Assembly (NCBI RefSeq): GCF_027595985.1
Contig: NC_073307.1
Location: 47,532,509-47,596,508, forward strand
DNA: 64,000 nucleotides
Origin: Sorex araneus
Lineage: Eukaryota; Chordata; Mammalia; Eulipotyphla; Soricidae
Reading direction: 5' to 3'
Part shown: one piece after another, positions 1-36,639 of the stretch
Position numbering within the stretch: position 1 is the first letter of the stretch
How the letters are laid out: each line of letters starts with the position of its first letter
Program-made: the position numbers and the translations under genes
Notes under the pieces: generated by a model
Databases searched by the model: none
Told to the model about the DNA's origin: nothing
The model's input: only the letters and a program-made list of their open reading frames with translations

Positions 1-118
1 TGCGGGTGCAATACTCTCGGTAGCTTGCCGGGCTCTCCGAGAGGGGCGGACGAATCAAACCTGGGTCGGCCACGTGCAAGGCAAAACGCCCTACACGCTG
101 TGCTGTCGCTCCAGTCAG
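1..118 (-). mobile_element. SOR-2 SINE, cut by the window edge
   Basis: The tRNA-like head lies at the right end in reverse orientation (A-box and B-box regions readable on the - strand). It is followed by the SOR-2 body motif that reads GGCAAGCTACC on the - strand. The body runs off the left edge of the window. Confidence 0.8.
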
Positions 119-1029
119 GTGATAAACAACACATGGTTATTGCTTATATGCACGTGGACTGGTTTGAGGAACCGGGAAGCAAGTATTCTATGTTGTAAAA
201 TTACAGTGACTAACTGAAGCAACCGGAGTAGCAGTGGTGGAAGGGGTGATAGCTGGGCTCGGGGATGGCCCTCCTGCCCCCGTGCCATTTGGGAGGAAAG
301 CTGAAGGCCACGTGACTCAGGGGGGGCAGTGTTCAGGCAAAGAGGCGTGTGAGCAGCCGGGGTGGGCTTGTCGGGCCTGGCGGGGAGCAGCGTGGAAGCC
401 CGTGTAGCGGTGTGTGCGCTCAGGGAGAGGAGTGGGTGGGAGGGTCCCCAGCACCACGCCAGGCTCTCTGCAGCCACGGGCGGCCTCCCTGCACACGAGC
501 CAAGTGCAGGGACAGAAGTGCTAAAGAAAGTGGTGACCTGCTCCAACTTACATTCATAACCCTCAGTGTTCACACAGATCATAAATGCTGTGGATCTCTG
601 TGGTAATTCGCACCAATGGTCAACAAGTTGTGATTGCAGGCTTAGGAGATGATGAGCCAAAAATGGGTGTGTTTCTCCACTCATTGTTTGAGATGATAGG
701 ACCTCGAAGCAGGCCGGTGCCCGGGGATTCTGGTGGCCTTGCTCTGCTCTGTTTTGTATTTTAAAGTGTTAGTACTTAGGTCTTTGGTTTTTCCTTATCT
801 TTTTCCCCCCCTTTCCCTTTGGTTTTTGATTCGTACCTGGAGGTGTCAGGGCTCACGCATGCACTCTCTTTGGGAGGGAGGGAGGAAAATGCAGGTGTCA
901 CTGGCTGCTGGCCACTCCTCTCCCGCCTGGCTGGTGACAGTGGCCCCGGTGGTTGGTGCACAGCACGTACCCACCTGTCTTCACCACACTCCACACATGG
1001 GCAGTGCCCGACGTCCAACTCATGGTTCC
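119..1029. other. HMGXB3 intron, mostly unassigned
   Basis: No exon with valid splice sites was found here. A stretch near 578-750 is open on both strands and weakly protein-like, but it lacks a usable acceptor and donor. The remainder is GC-rich unique sequence. Confidence 0.5.
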
Positions 1030-1150
1030 TGCCTGCAGGGCAGCTGCGATGCTCAGGGGTTACTCCTGGCGGGGCTCGGGACCATATGGGATGCTGGGGA
1101 TCAAACCTCAAGTCATCCACATGTCAGGCAAATGCCCTACTTGCTCCAGC
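1030..1150 (-). mobile_element. old SOR-1 SINE fragment
   Basis: Read on +, it shows the reversed SINE core: 'ttactcctggc', then 'ggaccatatgggatgctgggg', then a degraded B-box complement. The poly-T end is lost. Confidence 0.65.
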
Positions 1151-1159
1151 CTCTACTTT

Positions 1160-1295
1160 TTAGTTTGGGGACCATACCTGGCTCTGCTCAGAGCTTACTC
1201 CTGGCAGTTTTCAGGGGACTATATGATTCAACCTGGCTTGGCCGCAAACAAGACAAGTGTCCCACCCCCTGTACCATCTCTCTGGCCCCACTCGG
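1160..1295 (-). mobile_element. second old SOR-1 SINE fragment
   Basis: A divergent copy directly beside the previous one. It keeps 'gcttactcctggca' and 'caggggactatatg', with a degraded tRNA head ending near 'ctctggccc'. Confidence 0.55.
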
Positions 1296-1927
1296 AATGT
1301 TTTTAATATGATGCCATGTAAGATGCCTGGCATCGTGAAAACAGACGTGCCTGCTTGGGTGTTCTGCCGACTGAGTGGTAGCCCTCAGCACTAGGTGACC
1401 CGTAGCTCTGAGGAGACCATGAGATGGGTGCAGGGTAAGGGCTCCATAGAGGGTCTGCAGGGAGGAACACCAAATCATAAAGTGCTAGAGGCTTACACCA
1501 GATGTGTAAACGTCACATGAGGGAGAGTTGCTGTGGGGGGTGGGGGTGGAGAGGACTTGGAATCTGGATACAATGTCACTGAGTTTCATGCTATTGTTTC
1601 CTGTCAGTCTGTTGTCACGGATAAGGACTTGGTCTTTGGGACGCAAGCCTTGCCCGCACTCAGGCTCTGTCCCTGCTCCAGTGGTATCACAGTCTTGGGA
1701 GGAGGAGTGGGAGCCCCCGACCCAGCAGCGAGCAGGGGGCTACCACGCGGAGGCTCCCTTCCCTGCCCAGGCAGAGGAGTGAGCAAGTACAGGGGCAGTG
1801 TGGCCTGGAGCAGGGGAGCTACGGAAGATGCCCGTCCGGGTTCTGGGTGCCGGGCAGGCCCCCTTTCTGCTGTTGCTCTTCTGTGGGTTCTGCAGCTTGA
1901 CCCTTTCCGTCCTGACCCTTGACTTAG

Positions 1928-2147
1928 TTCACCTGGCCTGAATTCCTGAGCTCCAGTGAGGTCAATGTGGAGGACTTCTGGGCCACGATGGAGACGGAGG
2001 CGATTGAGCAGGTGGCCTTCCCCACCAGCATCCCCATCACCAAGTTTGATGCGTCTGTCATCGCCCCCTTCTTCCCACCACTCATGCGAGGGGCCGTGGT
2101 CGTCAACACGGAGAGAGACAAGGACCCGGATGTGCAGCCAGCACCAG
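1928..2147 (+). CDS. HMGXB3: HMGXB3 exon (first in window)
   Basis: Acceptor cttag at 1923-1927 after a pyrimidine-rich run; donor gtaaga at 2148. It encodes 73 codons plus one base. The in-frame TAG at 1925-1927, within the acceptor, fixes the left limit of this frame. Confidence 0.9.
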
Positions 2148-5100
2148 GTAAGACTCTCCCTCCCCGTGCCGGCCGGGCTCGGGATGGCCTGTCCAGAGTC
2201 CGGGGTGCCATCCAGGGGAAGGCTGCACAGCAGGGGAGGGCTCTCCTGGGAGTGGAGCAGCAGCCTGTGCCCAGAGCCTGAGGCACAGGAGTCTGGAGTA
2301 TGAAGAGCTGCTTGCCGGATTGCCAGGGTGGAGCCACAAGTCCCCATCAGCTCCCGGGCAGCACAGCACTGACCCCCGGACGCCCGCCCAGGGAGACTGC
2401 TGCTCAGGCCTCCGGCCCAGAGACTCATGGATGCGCGCAGGGGAGCGCCAGGTCCCACGTTCCGGCCAGCTGTGCTGGTGCTCTGACGACGGCTGACAGC
2501 TTGAGGTGGAATCCCAGCTGTTGACCCTGGTGTCCCTTTTATTACTGGGGCTGCTGCTGTCCCCAGGACATCAGGAGTGACTGATCCCCTTTTGCTTTTT
2601 TTTTATTATTATTGCAATCTGCAGTAAGAGATAGGTTTTGATCTTGATGCCCTGTATTAATCTGCATTTGTATGTGTATCTGGAACGGAAAACTTCCAGA
2701 GGATGGCACTTTTTCTTAGCAAGTGCAGACTGTTTTTTTAAAAACTTAACATGGTTCGAGGCCAGAGAGATAGTACAGTGGGTAGGCGCTGTCCTTGCAC
2801 GCCACCAACACGGGTTTGATCTCTGACATCCCATGTGGTCCCCCGAGCACAGCCAGAGGTAGTCTAAAAATAAAAACGAACTTAACAAGGGGCCAGAGAG
2901 AGAGTACAGGGGTTAAGGCCAGGCCTTGTGTTTGGCCGGCCTGGCTCAGTTCCTGGTACCACAGATGGTCCCTTTTAAGCACAGAGCCAGGAGTCAGCCC
3001 CGAGCACCTTAGTGTGGCCCACTCTCTCCTCCCCCAGAGGACCTCGTGTCGTGGCTCATGCTTGGCAAACAAGCCTCCTCACCAGTGCCCACTGACCGCT
3101 TCGCTGCCTCGGGGCCCAGGAATTGCTCTGTAGGCCCCTTAGATGGTGTTGAGCACTTAGCACAGAGCATCTCCTTCGCCAGAGAGTGGTAGCTCCTCTG
3201 CCACACCCTAGTGAGCAGCCGAGCCCCGGCTGCTGACACCCGCACCAGGCCGGAAGCTCTTCATTCTGGACTCCCTTGGGTGGCTTCCTGCTGCTCACCC
3301 AGGAGTGTTCTGGGACAGGGCCTCGGGCTGTGTCCACACCCGCTGGGCAGGGGGGAGCCGGGGCTGGCCACAGCACCTGAGTCCAGTGCCGGGCCGTTCG
3401 CAGGAGACGGCGGCGCCCTGGTGCGGCTGCTGCAGGAGGGCGGCTGCCGGCTGGAGGAGCTCGGCTCCTACGACGAGGAGCGCCTGCGGGGGCTGCTGCG
3501 CCGCTGTGCCATTCCCTTCACGGCCCAGGACTCCAAGGTGGGCTGGCAGTGCTGCGTCCCGGGGGTGGGCGTGGGCCCTGCGCTCGGGGGTCCTGGCTTT
3601 CCCCTTGGCACCGTGGCGCTTGCCCGCCACCCGCTCCTGCCGTGGTGTCCGGGAGGGGGGCAGTGCCCACACTTGAGCCTGTGCCGGGGTCACCCTCCCC
3701 CCTGTCGGAGTCCTCTGCTGCCGTCTTGGAGGGGGGAGCTCGGGCCTCCGGGTGTGACGGCTGGAGCTTGGCATGTCCCCGAGCCCGGGGCTGGCTGTGA
3801 CTGTGATCCTTTGCTGGCCGGCTGCTCTCGGCCGGCCCCACCCGGTGACCTCCTCCTCCTGCCCCAGGACCAGCTCTGCTTCTCTCTGCTGGCCCTCTAC
3901 AAGTCTGTCCAGAACGGAGCCAGAGCCACGCAGCCCCCACCCCACCTCACCGGGGGTAAGATCTACAAGGTGTGCCCCCACCAGGTAAGAGGAAGGCCGG
4001 GTTGGGTCCCTGGGGCTGGTGGGGGTCAGTGCCACCCCCGATCTCAGCGGGGGTATGCGGTGTCACTGCTCCTCGTGAGCGCTCTGAGGAAGCTGGTGGC
4101 AGGGGCAGCTATGCCCCTGTGCCAGCCCCCAGGAGGAGCCGGGGAAGGAACATCCCCACGGTAGCAGGAGACCAGAGGGGCGTCTGGCTTTCCTGAGGTT
4201 GGGTGGTGGAAGCCTTGGGCACCGTGGATAGCTGTGGTCTGTTCCGGGCTCTGGGACGGCCATGAGCCATGTGAGGTGGGACGGGGCCGAACAGGGGCTA
4301 AGAGTGGGGGTTTGCGTGGGCAGAGAAGGTCAGCCAGACCTCGCTCCCTCGAACAGGAGCGGCAGCCGAGGAAGCCCCGTGTTCAGAGGGTCCTGCCCCG
4401 GGGGTGAGAGACGACAGCTCTGAGCCGGGAGCCTGAGCGCCATGCAGGGAGGGGGGCAGTGCCAGGGAGAAGGCTCCGGGCCCAGGCTGCTCCAGCTGAG
4501 GTCTGGGTGCGTGAGGAGGGTGCCGGGAGGCCTGGGTGGGGACCAAGTCTGCTTCTGCTTTTCTCTTGGGGCAGGGGTGCGCGGGTGCCCCGGCTTAGTC
4601 AGAAGCAGGAGGGAAGTGGGCTGTCGCTCCAGCTGCGGGAGGAGCCCCGCAGAGCTCCCCTCACCCTGGCGTCCTCGTGTCCCCAGGTGGTGTGCGGCTC
4701 CAAGTACCTCGTTCGGGGCGAGAGCGCCCTGGACCACGTGGACCTGCTCGCCTCCTCGCGCCACTGGCCGCCTGTCTACGTGGTGGACATGGCCGCCCCC
4801 GTGGCCCTGTGTGCTGAGCTCTGCTACCCGGAGCTGACGAGCCAGATGTGGGGGAGGAACCAGGGCTGCTTCTCCAGCCCCACGGAGCCGCCCGTGGTGA
4901 GTCCCTGTCCGAGACTGCGGAACGGCACTGCGGAACGGCAGGCCGCGGCCCACACCCCACCACACGCCCTGCTGCCTCGGAGCCTCCATCCCTTTTCTCC
5001 ACTTCTCTTTTGCCTCCGTGGCCTGGAACCAGCATCTCCCTACTGACCAGTGGCCCTGGGATCATGGCGTGTCACAGCTGTGTGCCTGGGGGGCCGCGGG

Positions 5101-5979
5101 ACTCCTGCCAGCTGGGCCTAGGACTCTGCCAGCGCTGTAGTCTCTGGACACACTGCCACGCCCATGCCCTGCACCGGCCCTGGCCGAGCTTTGACCAGGA
5201 CTGCCGTGTGACTGTCCGCCCGCAGGCACAGGGCTGAAAGGGACCAGAGCGACCTGCTCCTTTCCCCAGAAGGGGCATTGCCCGTGCAGCTGGAGGGCAG
5301 CGGCGTGGTCAGCAGCTCCTGCAGGGCACTGCCCTCTGAGCCCTTACACTGGGCCCCGGGGCTCCAGGACCATATGCCGGGCTGGGACGCAGGGGAGGTG
5401 CTCCTGGTGCTCCCTGGTCCCTGACACCCAAAACTTGGTGCCCAGTGACCTTAGGGTTTAAGCCAGGCTGCCCCAGCCTCCCTTCATAGCTGCTTCTCCG
5501 CTTCTCTCTCCTAGAACGTGTCCTGCCCGGAGCTCTTGGACCAGCACTATGCTGTGGACATGACGGACACAGAGCACTCTGTCCAGCACCCGGTCACCAA
5601 GACCACTGCCCGGCGCATAGTCCACGCGGGCACGCCGCCCGGTCCTGCTGACCCCAGTGCCGGACACCACTCCTTGACCCTGTGCCCCGAGCTGGCTCCC
5701 TACGCGGCCATCCTGGCCTCCATTGCGGACAGCAAGCCCAGCAGCGTCCGCCAGCGGCCCATCGCCTTCGACAACGCCACCCACTATTACCTCTACAACC
5801 GCCTCCTGGACTTCCTCACCAGCCGAGAGATCGTCAACCGGCAGATCCACGACATCGTGCAGAGCTGCCAGCCGGGCGAGGTGGTCATCAGGGACACCCT
5901 GTACCGCCTCGGGGTGGCTCAGATCAAGACAGAGGCTGAGGAGGAGGAGGGGGAGGAGGCGGCAGCAGCGGCCGAGTAG
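1928..5979 (+). CDS. HMGXB3: HMGXB3, C-terminal part (last five coding exons)
   Basis: HMG-box containing protein 3, a nuclear protein of poorly known function; its HMG box lies upstream, outside the window. Exons: 1928-2147, 3404-3537, 3868-3984, 4687-4896 and 5515-5979. All introns are GT-AG and the phases join (1, 0, 0, 0) into 381 codons and a TAG stop. The product starts FTWPEFLSSSEVNVEDFW, passes through VVCGSKYLVRGES and NATHYYLYNRLLDFL, and ends in an acidic EEEEGEEAAAAAE tail. I recognise it as the conserved C-terminal domain of mammalian HMGXB3. Identity also rests on its place tail to tail with CSF1R. The preceding exon was not found in the window. Confidence 0.93.
2758..2881 (+). 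mobile_element. old SOR-1 SINE
   Basis: Reads 'ggccagagagatagtacagtgggtagg', then a degraded B box 'gggtttgatctc', then 'catcccatgtggtccccc'. The A-rich tail is short. Confidence 0.75.
2886..3012 (+). mobile_element. old SOR-1 SINE
   Basis: Follows the previous copy directly: 'ggggccagagagagagtacagg', then 'cagatggtccctttt', then 'agagccaggagtcagcccc'. More diverged in the head. Confidence 0.65.
3404..3537 (+). CDS. HMGXB3: HMGXB3 exon
   Basis: Acceptor ttcgcag, donor gtgggc. With the carried base it gives 45 codons beginning GDGGALVRLLQEGGCRLEEL and ending FTAQDSK. Confidence 0.9.
3868..3984 (+). CDS. HMGXB3: HMGXB3 exon
   Basis: Acceptor tgccccag, donor gtaaga; 39 codons from DQLCFSLLALYKSVQNGA to KIYKVCPHQ. 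Confidence 0.92.
4687..4896 (+). CDS. HMGXB3: HMGXB3 exon
   Basis: Acceptor gtccccag, donor gtgagt; 70 codons from VVCGSKYLVRGES to SSPTEPPV. Rich in Cys and aromatic residues. Confidence 0.93.
5515..5979 (+). CDS. HMGXB3: HMGXB3 last coding exon
   Basis: Acceptor ctctcctag; 154 codons from NVSCPELLDQHYAVDM to the acidic/alanine tail, TAG stop at 5977-5979. The GAG-rich and GCA/GCG-rich end is length-variable by nature. Confidence 0.95.
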   Translation, partial: NVSCPELLDQHYAVDMTDTEHSVQHPVTKTTARRIVHAGTPPGPADPSAGHHSLTLCPELAPYAAILASIADSKPSSVRQRPIAFDNATHYYLYNRLLDFLTSREIVNRQIHDIVQSCQPGEVVIRDTLYRLGVAQIKTEAEEEEGEEAAAAAE

Positions 5980-6466
5980 CCTCGCGCTGCGGGACCGCAC
6001 ATCTCTGAAGCCATAGCGAGGCCCGGCGGGGTGGCCGGCACGGGCCCTCAGATGCCGGACTGACCAAAGAGCTTCCATCCCCGGGCCCACAGCCTTGCTG
6101 CCACCCCCCCAGGGTCGGGGGAGGCGCCGGGAGCCTGCGGGGGCCCTGCAGAGGGCGGGAGGCTGGGGCCCGGGCCGACTGCGGGGCAGGTGGGAGAGGG
6201 GTGCTGGGGACTCCCGGGAGCAGTCCCTCGGGCCCGGGGCTGGGGGGTGCTATGGGCCCGGCTTCTCCCAGAGGAGGGTGTGATTCTCTCCCGCTGCTCC
6301 GGACTGCCCTCCGCCCTGCCCCTGCCCTCCCTCGGGCCCACGCCGCGCACCCGGTGGCTGGAGGAAACGTTCCCTTCCGTGAAGGGGAAGCAGACGGGGC
6401 GGGAAGGGAACTCGGGCTGCTCAGTGCCTGCGGTTTGCCGGGGCGCAGGAAGTGGCTGTGACTTAA

Positions 6467-6472
6467 TTTATT
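6467..6472 (-). terminator. CSF1R: possible distal CSF1R poly(A) signal
   Basis: A second AATAAA on the - strand, about 60 bp further on. If used, the CSF1R transcript would overlap the HMGXB3 3' UTR by more than 60 nt. Confidence 0.45.
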
Positions 6473-6520
6473 GAGAGGAGCCGAGTCCGTGGCTTTTCCC
6501 CTCCCTCTTCCCCCGACGAG

Positions 6521-6526
6521 AATAAA
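6521..6526 (+). terminator. HMGXB3: HMGXB3 poly(A) signal AATAAA
   Basis: Canonical hexamer about 540 nt after the stop. It overlaps by near-palindromy with the opposite-strand CSF1R signal. Confidence 0.85.
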
Positions 6527-6527
6527 G

Positions 6528-6533
6528 TTTATT
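6528..6533 (-). terminator. CSF1R: CSF1R poly(A) signal AATAAA (proximal)
   Basis: TTTATT on + is AATAAA on -, about 640 nt after the CSF1R stop, which suits the CSF1R 3' UTR length known in mammals. One base separates it from the HMGXB3 signal. Confidence 0.75.
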
Positions 6534-7173
6534 AACTGCACTGTGGATCCCCGCGGCCTGCGGGGCAGTGTGGGTGTGTGGTGGGCGGAGGTGGTGCCGG
6601 CCCCCCGCAAAGAACCCGAGTCCGGCTGTGTTAATTCTGTTAGTTTAATAGCCGAGAGGCGCCTGCAGCGGGACTGTGAGTCAACGTGAGTCAGCAGGGG
6701 GTGTGCGCTGTGGCCAGCCACGTGGGTCCCCGGCCTTCCAGCTCAGCATGGTGGGGGCACTGGGCAGCCCCCCCAGCTCTGGGCTGCCCTCTGGCTCACT
6801 ACAGCAGTGGGGGGTCCGTGGGGCAGACCAGGAGGAACTCCGTCTCCAGTGGAGGCAGCTCTGGGGTTCACGGTGCGTTCCAGCCCCTGTTCGTGGGAAA
6901 GGGGGTGGGGGGCACGAGGCTGAGCAGGGGCTTGTCCAGTTGACACGGCAGTGAGGACCCTGGGGTGGGGTGGGGGTGGGGGGCTCATCCCCGGCCCCTG
7001 ACTGGCAGTGATGGCCCAGGCTCCGGGGCTCTGCTCTGGCCGCCTGCGGGTCCCATCTTCCTGAGTTGGGAGCTGGGCCGGGCCGCTGATGACCGGGGTG
7101 AAGTCTCTTCTCCCCACAGCACCTGTCCCTGGAGGAGGGGAGCTCGGAGGGGTGAGGGGTGCCGGGGGGCCCC

Positions 7174-34308
<27,135 letters not shown>

Positions 34309-34445
34309 GGCTCCGAGGGGCTGCGCTGCGGCCGGGCTGGGGTTCCCGATGGCCAGCACGGCTGGACAGGCGCCCGCACACTGGGGCAGGAACTTGTTTT
34401 CCTCCTCCTAGTTAGCGTCTTCCCCTTTTATCAGTGCGCGGCGAC
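34309..34445 (-). promoter_or_regulatory. CSF1R: CSF1R macrophage-type proximal promoter
   Basis: Upstream of the ATG on the - strand: 'aaaaggggaaga' (PU.1 type, 34418-34429) and 'ggaggaaaac' with a further ETS core 'ttcctg' (34388-34406). No clear TATA box. The layout fits the known PU.1-driven, TATA-less CSF1R promoter. Confidence 0.7.
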
Positions 34446-34904
34446 CGCAGGGTTTGGAAATCTTGGGTCTGTAGAAGAAAACAAAGCCGAGGCTCTCGGG
34501 CGGGGGAGGGGCTGGCTTTGGGGAGGGCCCGTCTGACCAGGAGTGGGGAGAGGGCCCCTCTAAGTGAGAGCCCTGGCAGGAGACATGTCCAGGGCCAGGG
34601 CAACACCATCAATGGGGTCTCTCAGGTGTTCCGGTGGCCCTGGGCAAGGGGACCTTGGCTGGTCTGGGCAGCCGGGGAGCCCGGCTACTTCTCCTTACAG
34701 GGCACTCAGCCCCGGCTCTCCATGGGCCCTCTGACTTGGGTGGCCACTTACTCCCCACAACACACGGGGAGGCGGAGGCCCAGACAGCAAATCCCCCAGC
34801 CATGGTGCCTGTCACAAATGGGACATGTGGGGTCCACAGCCAAGCAGCTGGTTGGAGATGGTTTCTTCAGTGGATTATTTTTGCAAACATGCTAATTATT
34901 ATTT

Positions 34905-35080
34905 TTTTGTTTTTGTTTTTGGGTCACACCCGGCAATGCACAGGGGTCACTCCTGGCTCATGCACTCAGGAATTACTCCTGGTGGTGCTCAGGGGGACCA
35001 CATGGGATGCTGGGATTCGAACCCGGGTCGGCCGCGTGCAAGACAAACGCCCTACCTGCTGTGCTATCGCTCCAGCCCAA
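34905..35080 (-). mobile_element. young SOR-1 SINE
   Basis: Target-site duplication 'catgctaatt' on both sides. The A-tail complement is (TTTTTG)n. Confidence 0.92.
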
Positions 35081-35203
35081 GCATGCTAATTTTTAGGGAA
35101 TCTATTAGACTTATTCAGGAAGTTAGCATTCCTCTACACCCTTTTTCCTAGACTTTCTCTTAACTCTTTCTTCAGGCTTTCAGCAGTTCCCATGATGTTT
35201 TTG

Positions 35204-35341
35204 TGTTTGGGCCACACCCGACTCAGGGCTTACTCCTAGCTCAGCACTCAGTGTTCAGTCCCGGCAGGGCTCGGGGGACCCTGTGGGATGCTGGGAGTTG
35301 AACCCAGATTGGCCCTACCTGCAATACTATCACTCCGGCCT
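35204..35341 (-). mobile_element. old SOR-1 SINE
   Basis: 'gggccacacccgactcagggcttactcc', 'gggagttgaacccagattggcc', 'tactatcactccggcc'. Confidence 0.78.
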
Positions 35342-35867
35342 CTAGTAGCTTTCCCTTGTATTTCCAGATATCATGGTATACAGTCACTGCTAGAAATGGA
35401 AAAGTCGCATTTCGCGTTGATCCAGGAAAAGGCTCATTATTCCATGCACTCAGGCATGTGAGATGCATTTCACTCCTCTTTAATTTTTATTGGGGATTTG
35501 TTGCCTTACAAGATGCAAATGTTTCTAAGGCCTGGGGACTCGCTGCTCCCACACCGCAGGTCTCACCACAGTGCCCACATCCCCCCACACACGTTCGACC
35601 CTCTGTCCCTCTCCCTGCCGTACCCCCTCCCCTCAGCTCTGTGGTCAGCGCCCAGGACTTGCTTGCAGTGGCCGTGGTCTCTTCCCTTTCTTTGTTTCCG
35701 TATATAAGGCACATGAGTGACATCATCCAGTATTTGTCTCTCTCCTTCTGATTTATTTCTCTTCGTCGGCTCCCTCTCCAGCCAGAGTAGCAGAAGGCCT
35801 GGCTTCATCTTTCCAAAGACTGAGTGGTGTTATCTGGTACACATATATCAAATCCCTCTCGCTTGGA
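35342..35867. other. unique sequence
   Basis: No repeat or gene is recognised with confidence. Parts resemble old L1 3' sequence in reverse ('ccagagtagcagaaggcctggcttc', 'tgagtggtgttatctgg'). Confidence 0.4.
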
Positions 35868-36030
35868 GGCTGGAGAGATAGTACATCGGGCTGGATGCTG
35901 CTTGCTTTGCCCACGGCCGGCCCTGGTTCAACCCCCAGATCCCACAGGGTCCCCTAAACACCACCAGGAGTAATTCCTGAATGCAGAGCCAGGAGGAACC
36001 CCTGAGCCTCACCGGGCGTGGCCTCAAAGC
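35868..36030 (+). mobile_element. old SOR-1 SINE
   Basis: 'ggaggctggagagatagtacatcggg', 'ctggttcaacccccag', 'aattcctgaatgcagagccagg'. Confidence 0.75.
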
Positions 36031-36109
36031 AAACCAGATTTCTTTGTTTTGGGAAGGGGTTCACCAGGTGAGACTTAAAAGCAAGCTCCCAGAAGCGCAT
36101 GGCCACTTT

Positions 36110-36425
36110 GCGGCCACGTGATATCTTGTAGCCTATGTCTCCCTCTGGGAGAAACTGGCAAGCTCCTGAGAGTTTCCTGCCCACATGGGACAGCCTTGCA
36201 AGCTTCCCATGATGTATTCATATGCTAAATCCAGTAACAAGCTGGATCCCATTCCCCTGACCCTGAAAGAGCCCCCAGTGTGACATCATTGGGAGGGCCG
36301 AGCTGAGAGAGACTTCTAAGATCCTAGGGAAAGGACGAATGGAGAGGTTACTGAGCCTGTTCGAAAAATCGACGATTAACGGGGATTTCGTCATCGTGAT
36401 CGTGGGAAGGATTCTCCTAAGCCAT
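36110..36425 (+). mobile_element. SOR-2 SINE, long variant, + orientation
   Basis: 'actggcaagctcctgagag', 'gcaagcttccc', 'ccagtaacaag', the extra segment 'cattcccctgaccctgaaagagcc', 'gacgaatggagaggttact' and 'aaatcgacgattaacggg'. Old and diverged; no intact tRNA head. Confidence 0.72.
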
Positions 36426-36462
36426 GCTCAGCTGGCTATCTAGACAGCTTAAGGCCCAGCCC

Positions 36463-36592
36463 AGTGATTCTGAGGGGGTGCAGAGCTATTCCCTACAGCG
36501 CTGGGGTGTGGGGCATTCAGTGCCAGGGTTTGAGTTCGGGTCTCTATACACGCAAGGCATGGGACCCTGACCCCAGACCTCTTCCTGGCCCC
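36463..36592 (-). mobile_element. old SINE
   Basis: 'tgccagggtttgagttcggg', 'acgcaaggcatgggaccc', 'ctcttcctggcccc'. Confidence 0.6.
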
Positions 36593-36639
36593 CTGTCACA
36601 TTTTCATTGCCCAGTTTTCTGTTGTGCATGCAGATTGAC

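Larger units (their letters stand above)
2148..3403 (+). other. HMGXB3 intron with two old SINEs
   Basis: GT at 2148 and AG at 3402-3403. The right half holds two degraded SOR-1 copies (listed separately). I see nothing else. Confidence 0.7.
5980..6545 (+). other. HMGXB3: HMGXB3 3' UTR
   Basis: GC-rich, about 0.56 kb from the stop to just past the AATAAA at 6521-6526. A GU-rich stretch at about 6570-6595 is a plausible downstream element, so cleavage is expected near 6536-6556. Confidence 0.75.
6510..7173 (-). other. CSF1R: CSF1R 3' UTR
   Basis: About 0.65 kb, GC-rich, no interspersed repeat seen. It runs from the TGA at 7176-7174 to the proximal signal. Confidence 0.75.

Noticed and set aside
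5050-5514. Extra HMGXB3 exon between the last two coding exons
   Set aside because: Phase 0 to phase 0 joining without it gives the expected conserved protein; the open frame there has stops in the required phase context and no family match.
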